Assembly (NCBI GenBank): GCA_038093515.1
Contig: JBBPSI010000259.1
Coordinates: 1-33,232, forward strand
Length of the DNA: 33,232 bases
Direction of reading: 5' to 3'
From: Butyriboletus loyo
Taxonomy: Eukaryota > Basidiomycota > Agaricomycetes > Boletales > Boletaceae
In this document: in pieces, positions 29,903 to 33,232 of the stretch
Layout of the letters: each line of letters opens with the position of its first letter
Numbering within the stretch: position 1 is the first letter of the stretch
The notes under the pieces: generated by a model
The model's input: the letters and a program-made list of their open reading frames with translations, nothing else
What the model was told of the DNA's origin: nothing
The model's database searches: none
Made by a program: the position numbers and the translations under genes

Positions 29903-31056
29903 GTATCGCCGCAGCACGGCGAACTCGCGGATTAATGTTGATATTGATTCAGTATCATGCACACTCAAGTACTCTTTTTGCCAGTGCACCTACAGCATGG
30001 GTTGGTGAGATGCGTATATTCATTTCATACAACGACATCCAATGGAATCGCATCAACACATTTCATCGCTTTAGGAAAATGTAATGGTCTTGGGCTCAGT
30101 CATCCTGACATCCACAAATTCCTCCGTTCCCCAGTACTGTTTCACCCTCTCATCCGCGGTCACCTTTTCATAATGAGCAAATATGTGTGGGTATTGTGCG
30201 CGTTCAGCAGTTCCAAGCGCCACACGCGCGGCAGCAAAAATAATGCCAGCCAGCACAAAGTCGGCGAGGGTCAGAGTGTCCAATGCCACGTAACCAGAGG
30301 GACGCCCCGCAAGATACGACTCGAGGTAGGTGAGGGCACGAGCAAGGCGCTCAGCATTTCTATCAATAACCTATAGCGAGCGCTTCAGATATCTGACCAG
30401 AATCAGCGGGGATTTTAGTCCTTACCTCGAGACTGAAAGGTCCAGTGAGGCCGTAGATGAGACATGCGATGTCCTGAGTTGGTACGCCGATCTCGTATTC
30501 AGCAAAGTGCACCCATTGATCGACAGTCGCAGTTTCGTGCGCATTTGAACCTAACAGGCTCACTTTGGTGCCGATGCTACTCACTGGAACAGGTGAGTCC
30601 ATGATAAACGTCGACTGAACAAATCATTGGCCACTCACAATAGCGGGCAATCGGAGAACCTTCGACCAGCTTGAATCCATCCGTTCCCTCGAAGGCAGGG
30701 ATCTTTCCATAGGGAAACTTGGCCATAAACTCCAAAGATTTGTTCGCGAACGAACACTCAGAATATTCGAGGTCAAACTCATTCACGGCTGCAACACTGA
30801 GGATCTGTAACGAAAATGTGAAAGTCAGCATTGGCCCGAAGACGCAGGTCGGTTGCGAACGTACAATTTTGGAATTATGTTGGCGGACGTTACCCCAGAG
30901 AGTACCGACAGGAGTCATTTCGCTGCGTGAATATTGAAGCAATCAGACGATGGGGGTCACGGTGGTCCAAGATGGGATCTCTTATGCACGTTCGTGCATC
31001 GACTCCGACTGCACCACTAAACCTTACGGTCAGCAATCAAGTTGAATCAGCACTCC
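29903..31056 (-). repeat. Segmental duplication unit 2 (GST-like gene and flanks)
   Basis: Same-orientation counterpart of 25850-27001. Similarity ends at GTTGAATCAGCA on the 5' side and near the GGTATCGCCGCAGCACGG block on the 3' side. Confidence 0.88.
30071..30918 (-). CDS. Glutathione S-transferase-like protein, copy 2
   Basis: Paralogue of the gene at 25986-26833 with the same four-exon structure and length, ATG 30918 and TAA 30071. Replacements cluster in the first domain (RQHNSKIV for RQRQSKVV; YSECSFANKSLEFMAKFPYG for the copy-1 stretch QPEFSFTNRPSEYTAKFTYG) and in the inter-domain stretch (IGVPTQDIACLIYGLTGP against IGAPTQNITGQIYGFYGP). The GKIPAFEG and DTLTLADFVLAG cores are unchanged. 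The C-terminal ~70 residues are nearly identical. No frame breaks are seen, so both copies look functional, with divergence concentrated around the putative substrate site. The gene diverges from the P450 pseudogene (372 bp between starts). Confidence 0.85.
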
Positions 31057-31290
31057 ACGGTACCTTATCATATCCCCGACTCCCACGATAGTGGAGGAGG
31101 GTTTTGTCCGCAGCAAACGGTCAGGCACCTGCAAAAGTGCATTCTATCGTGGAAAGCTGTGATGTAATCAACTATGAACTACAATATTAAGGTTTACCTG
31201 ACGTCTCCCGCCGACCGGACTGAGTTGGTTAAACTAACTAATTGCGACAGAGACAGAGAAACCACCTATATCATAGCCAAATAACGCAGT

Positions 31291-33082
31291 ATGTTCCCTT
31301 TGTCCTGGTTGACTTCCCTCATCATATTTACCTCAGGGTTATTCATAGTCCCTCTCTGTATCGTGTTACTAGTAGTTCGTCTGCGCAAGGAGAACGCCAA
31401 ACATCGACGCCTTCCTCCTGGACCCCCGCCAAGTCCGTTATTGGGAAACATTCGCCACCCCTGGAAAGTGTATGCAAGATGTGCCGAAGAATATAATTCG
31501 TTCTTCCATGGCCTGCACCCGGCGATGACTCATGTATACATCCAGGTGACCTTATGTATACTCGATTACTGACGCAGGACACCATCGCTATTAATTCAGA
31601 GAAGGTCGCACAAGACCTCCTTGATCGACGGTCCCAAAATTACTCCAGCCGCCCTACAAGTCTTGTTCCTATGAAGGAACTGTAAGACCGTCTCCTGCTT
31701 GCCATCATGCGGCGCACTTAGTGGGAGCAGCTTTGGGACAGATTTCCCTTCTGTATTTTTACCATATGGTGACCGCTGGCGCCCTCACCGTCGATTCTTC
31801 TACCAAGCATTCCACCTCAATGCAGCTTCATCATTTCGTCCCATCCAACTGCGAAAAGCGCATGATTTGATCATGCGTTTGGCATCGGAGCCTCATGATT
31901 TTCCGCAACACTTGCGAGTGCATATTTTTCACTCCGTAAGTGTTCCATGTGTGCATTCTCGAGTGGATCGTCCCCGTCCGATGCGTCAATTTCACACCAC
32001 TAGTGAACATCAGAACACAGTTGCTGGTTCTTGCTGGTTGCCGATGGTAGCCGAGTGTAGCCGGGTGCTAACGAGTGCTAGCCGTTAGTTCTGACCACTA
32101 ACCGTTTCACTGATTTGAAGTACCTTCTCGAGTGGTTCCCAGGGACAGGTTTCAAACGCAACGCTCTGATTTCGCGAAAGTCTATCGCACAGTGGGAGGA
32201 AGCACCCTTCGAATATGTAAAGAAAGAAGTGTATGGTTAGTGGCTGGTTGTCTCCGCCAGGTCATATGATCGTCAGGCTGAGATGAGGCATGCGGGAATC
32301 GTTGCTCCGTCGATGGTAACGGATGCCCTATTGAGGATACATGACAGGGCAGACACGGCAGAAGAAACAGCCTATCTTGAAAAGAAGCCTCTGCGAGTGC
32401 GTACGCCGGTAAGTGGACTCCATCCAAACCTTCGACTGGGCTGTGTTTGAAGAATGTGTAATTAACTGCCACGTCGGAAACGATACGAAGCTAACTTTGC
32501 AGAGTGTTGAGGGTCTTCCATTGATCACACTGCCTCCGACAGACATATTCCACGCTCATGATCTTCATTTTGGCGATGGTTCTGTACCCTGATGTGGTTG
32601 AGACGGCACCCAGCTGTACTTCTAGGTAAGCAGACTGTGCCGCACTTATCCGGTGCCGAGCTCTGATCGTTTCTAGGTATACCTCACGCAACCGTGGACG
32701 ATGACAATCACGAGGGATACTATATCCCCAAAGTTTCGTCAGCTCTTTCGGCCAGGGGTATCGTTAACCGTTTCTTCCCGTGTTTAGGTGCGACGGAGTC
32801 ACTAAGAACGTCTGGTACGTCCCCTGACACGTTGACCTTGCTCGCAGGGCAATATCCCAACACCCAATCAAATCCCCCAAACAAAAAAAGATCAAACCCG
32901 AGCGCTTTCTACAAGAGAACAACCAATCTGTCGACGAACTCTCGTTTGCTTCGTCTCCGTCCGTTTCAGGTGCGTTGATCCTAACCACATCGCTTAGCGT
33001 CGGAAGGCACGTCGTGGACGCATCCCTCTGGATCTCGATCGTTTCCTTGCTCGCCGTCTTCTCCTTCGAAGCGCCACCTTGA
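31291..33082 (+). pseudogene. Cytochrome P450 monooxygenase pseudogene
   Basis: N-terminal anchor WLTSLIIFTSGLFIVPLCIV and proline hinge RRLPPGPPPSPLLGN. Then SEKVAQDLLDRRSQNYSSRP, FLPYGDRWRPHRRFFYQAFH (C-helix WRPHRR), YLLEWFPGTGFKRNALIS, SMVTDALLRIHDRADTAEET, the I-helix tail TYSTLMIFILAMVLYPDVVE, GIPHATVDDD, KIKPERF, and the C-terminal GRHVVDASLWISIVSLLAVF. Lesions: the exon 1/2 junction near 31545 is one base out of frame for YNS|DLMYTRLLTQDTIAIN; coding between 31939 and 32118 is missing; a one-base loss near 32541 breaks the AGxDTT I-helix motif; the K-helix ExxR is absent between 32603 and 32675; the heme-ligand Cys codon is not present, AGC (Ser) or a scrambled loop standing before VGRHVVDASLW. 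The family resembles basidiomycete O-methylsterigmatocystin-oxidoreductase-like P450s. Non-functional. Confidence 0.85.
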
Positions 33083-33232
33083 TGGGACCCAGGCCCAGAC
33101 GACGTTAACGTGAAATGGACGGAAGGCGCCACCACGTGCGTCCCATTTCCCCCCATCGTCTTTCGTTTGGTGTTGGTTCTTATATGTCCGTCCTTCCCTT
33201 TATCTTTTCTTTTTTCCCAGGCGCCCTGAGGA
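33083..33232. other. 3' flank of the P450 pseudogene, nothing recognised
   Basis: T/C-rich end of window (TTTATCTTTTCTTTTTTCCC). A minus-strand open frame beginning at 33156 overlaps the P450 remnant antisense and has no recognisable domain. Confidence 0.4.

Noticed and set aside
32764..33156. 130-codon minus-strand frame at the right end
   Set aside because: Antisense to the C-terminal P450 remnant, which is recognisable on the plus strand.
1..33232. A biosynthetic cluster or defence-like system
   Set aside because: The P450 is dead, no core synthase is present, and the intact genes belong to unrelated housekeeping processes or general families; nothing supports a cooperating multi-gene system.

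Overview
The window is eukaryotic nuclear DNA from a filamentous basidiomycete, most likely an Agaricomycete. Evidence: genes are cut by many 45-65 bp GT-AG introns. They include orthologues of conserved eukaryotic single-copy genes (POP1, RAD50, an MCM5 5' end) and a RAX1-like RGS protein. These sit among families expanded in mushroom-forming fungi: F-box/LRR, DUF6534-like membrane proteins, TPR arrays, GST and P450. I cannot name the species from sequence alone.

Layout. 1-2864: a minus-strand chimera whose first ~108 codons are MCM5 and whose remaining codons are an F-box/LRR-type tail; a tRNA-Thr(AGT) about 120 bp upstream of it; and a 3'-truncated pyridoxal-reductase-type aldo/keto reductase. 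3107-7250: POP1 (minus) diverging from a small mitochondrial coiled-coil membrane protein (plus). 7251-11824: a rearranged island with two inverted, decayed DUF6534-like copies around a Ty1/copia RNase H relic, plus a diverged direct repeat. 12369-13604: a full-length F-box gene. 13605-17922: gene-poor, with a graveyard of TPR units and then hexanucleotide repeats and homopolymer runs. 17923-25435: a RAX1-like RGS membrane protein and RAD50, both minus. 25850-31056: a ~1.15 kb duplication carrying two intact GST-like genes about 4 kb apart, with ~2.9 kb of unassigned sequence between. 31291-33082: a P450 pseudogene.

The genes do not form an obvious pathway. POP1 (RNase P/MRP), RAD50 (break repair), MCM5 (replication licensing) and the tRNA are housekeeping genes in stable blocks, and the accessory blocks between them show duplication, truncation and decay. 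I found no CRISPR, secondary-metabolite core enzyme or anti-viral-like operon. The most unusual items are the in-frame MCM5::F-box chimera, several apparent GC-AG introns (two in one gene), and the inverted DUF6534-like duplication around a retroelement remnant. Splice sites were deduced by eye from reading frame and family similarity, without RNA evidence.
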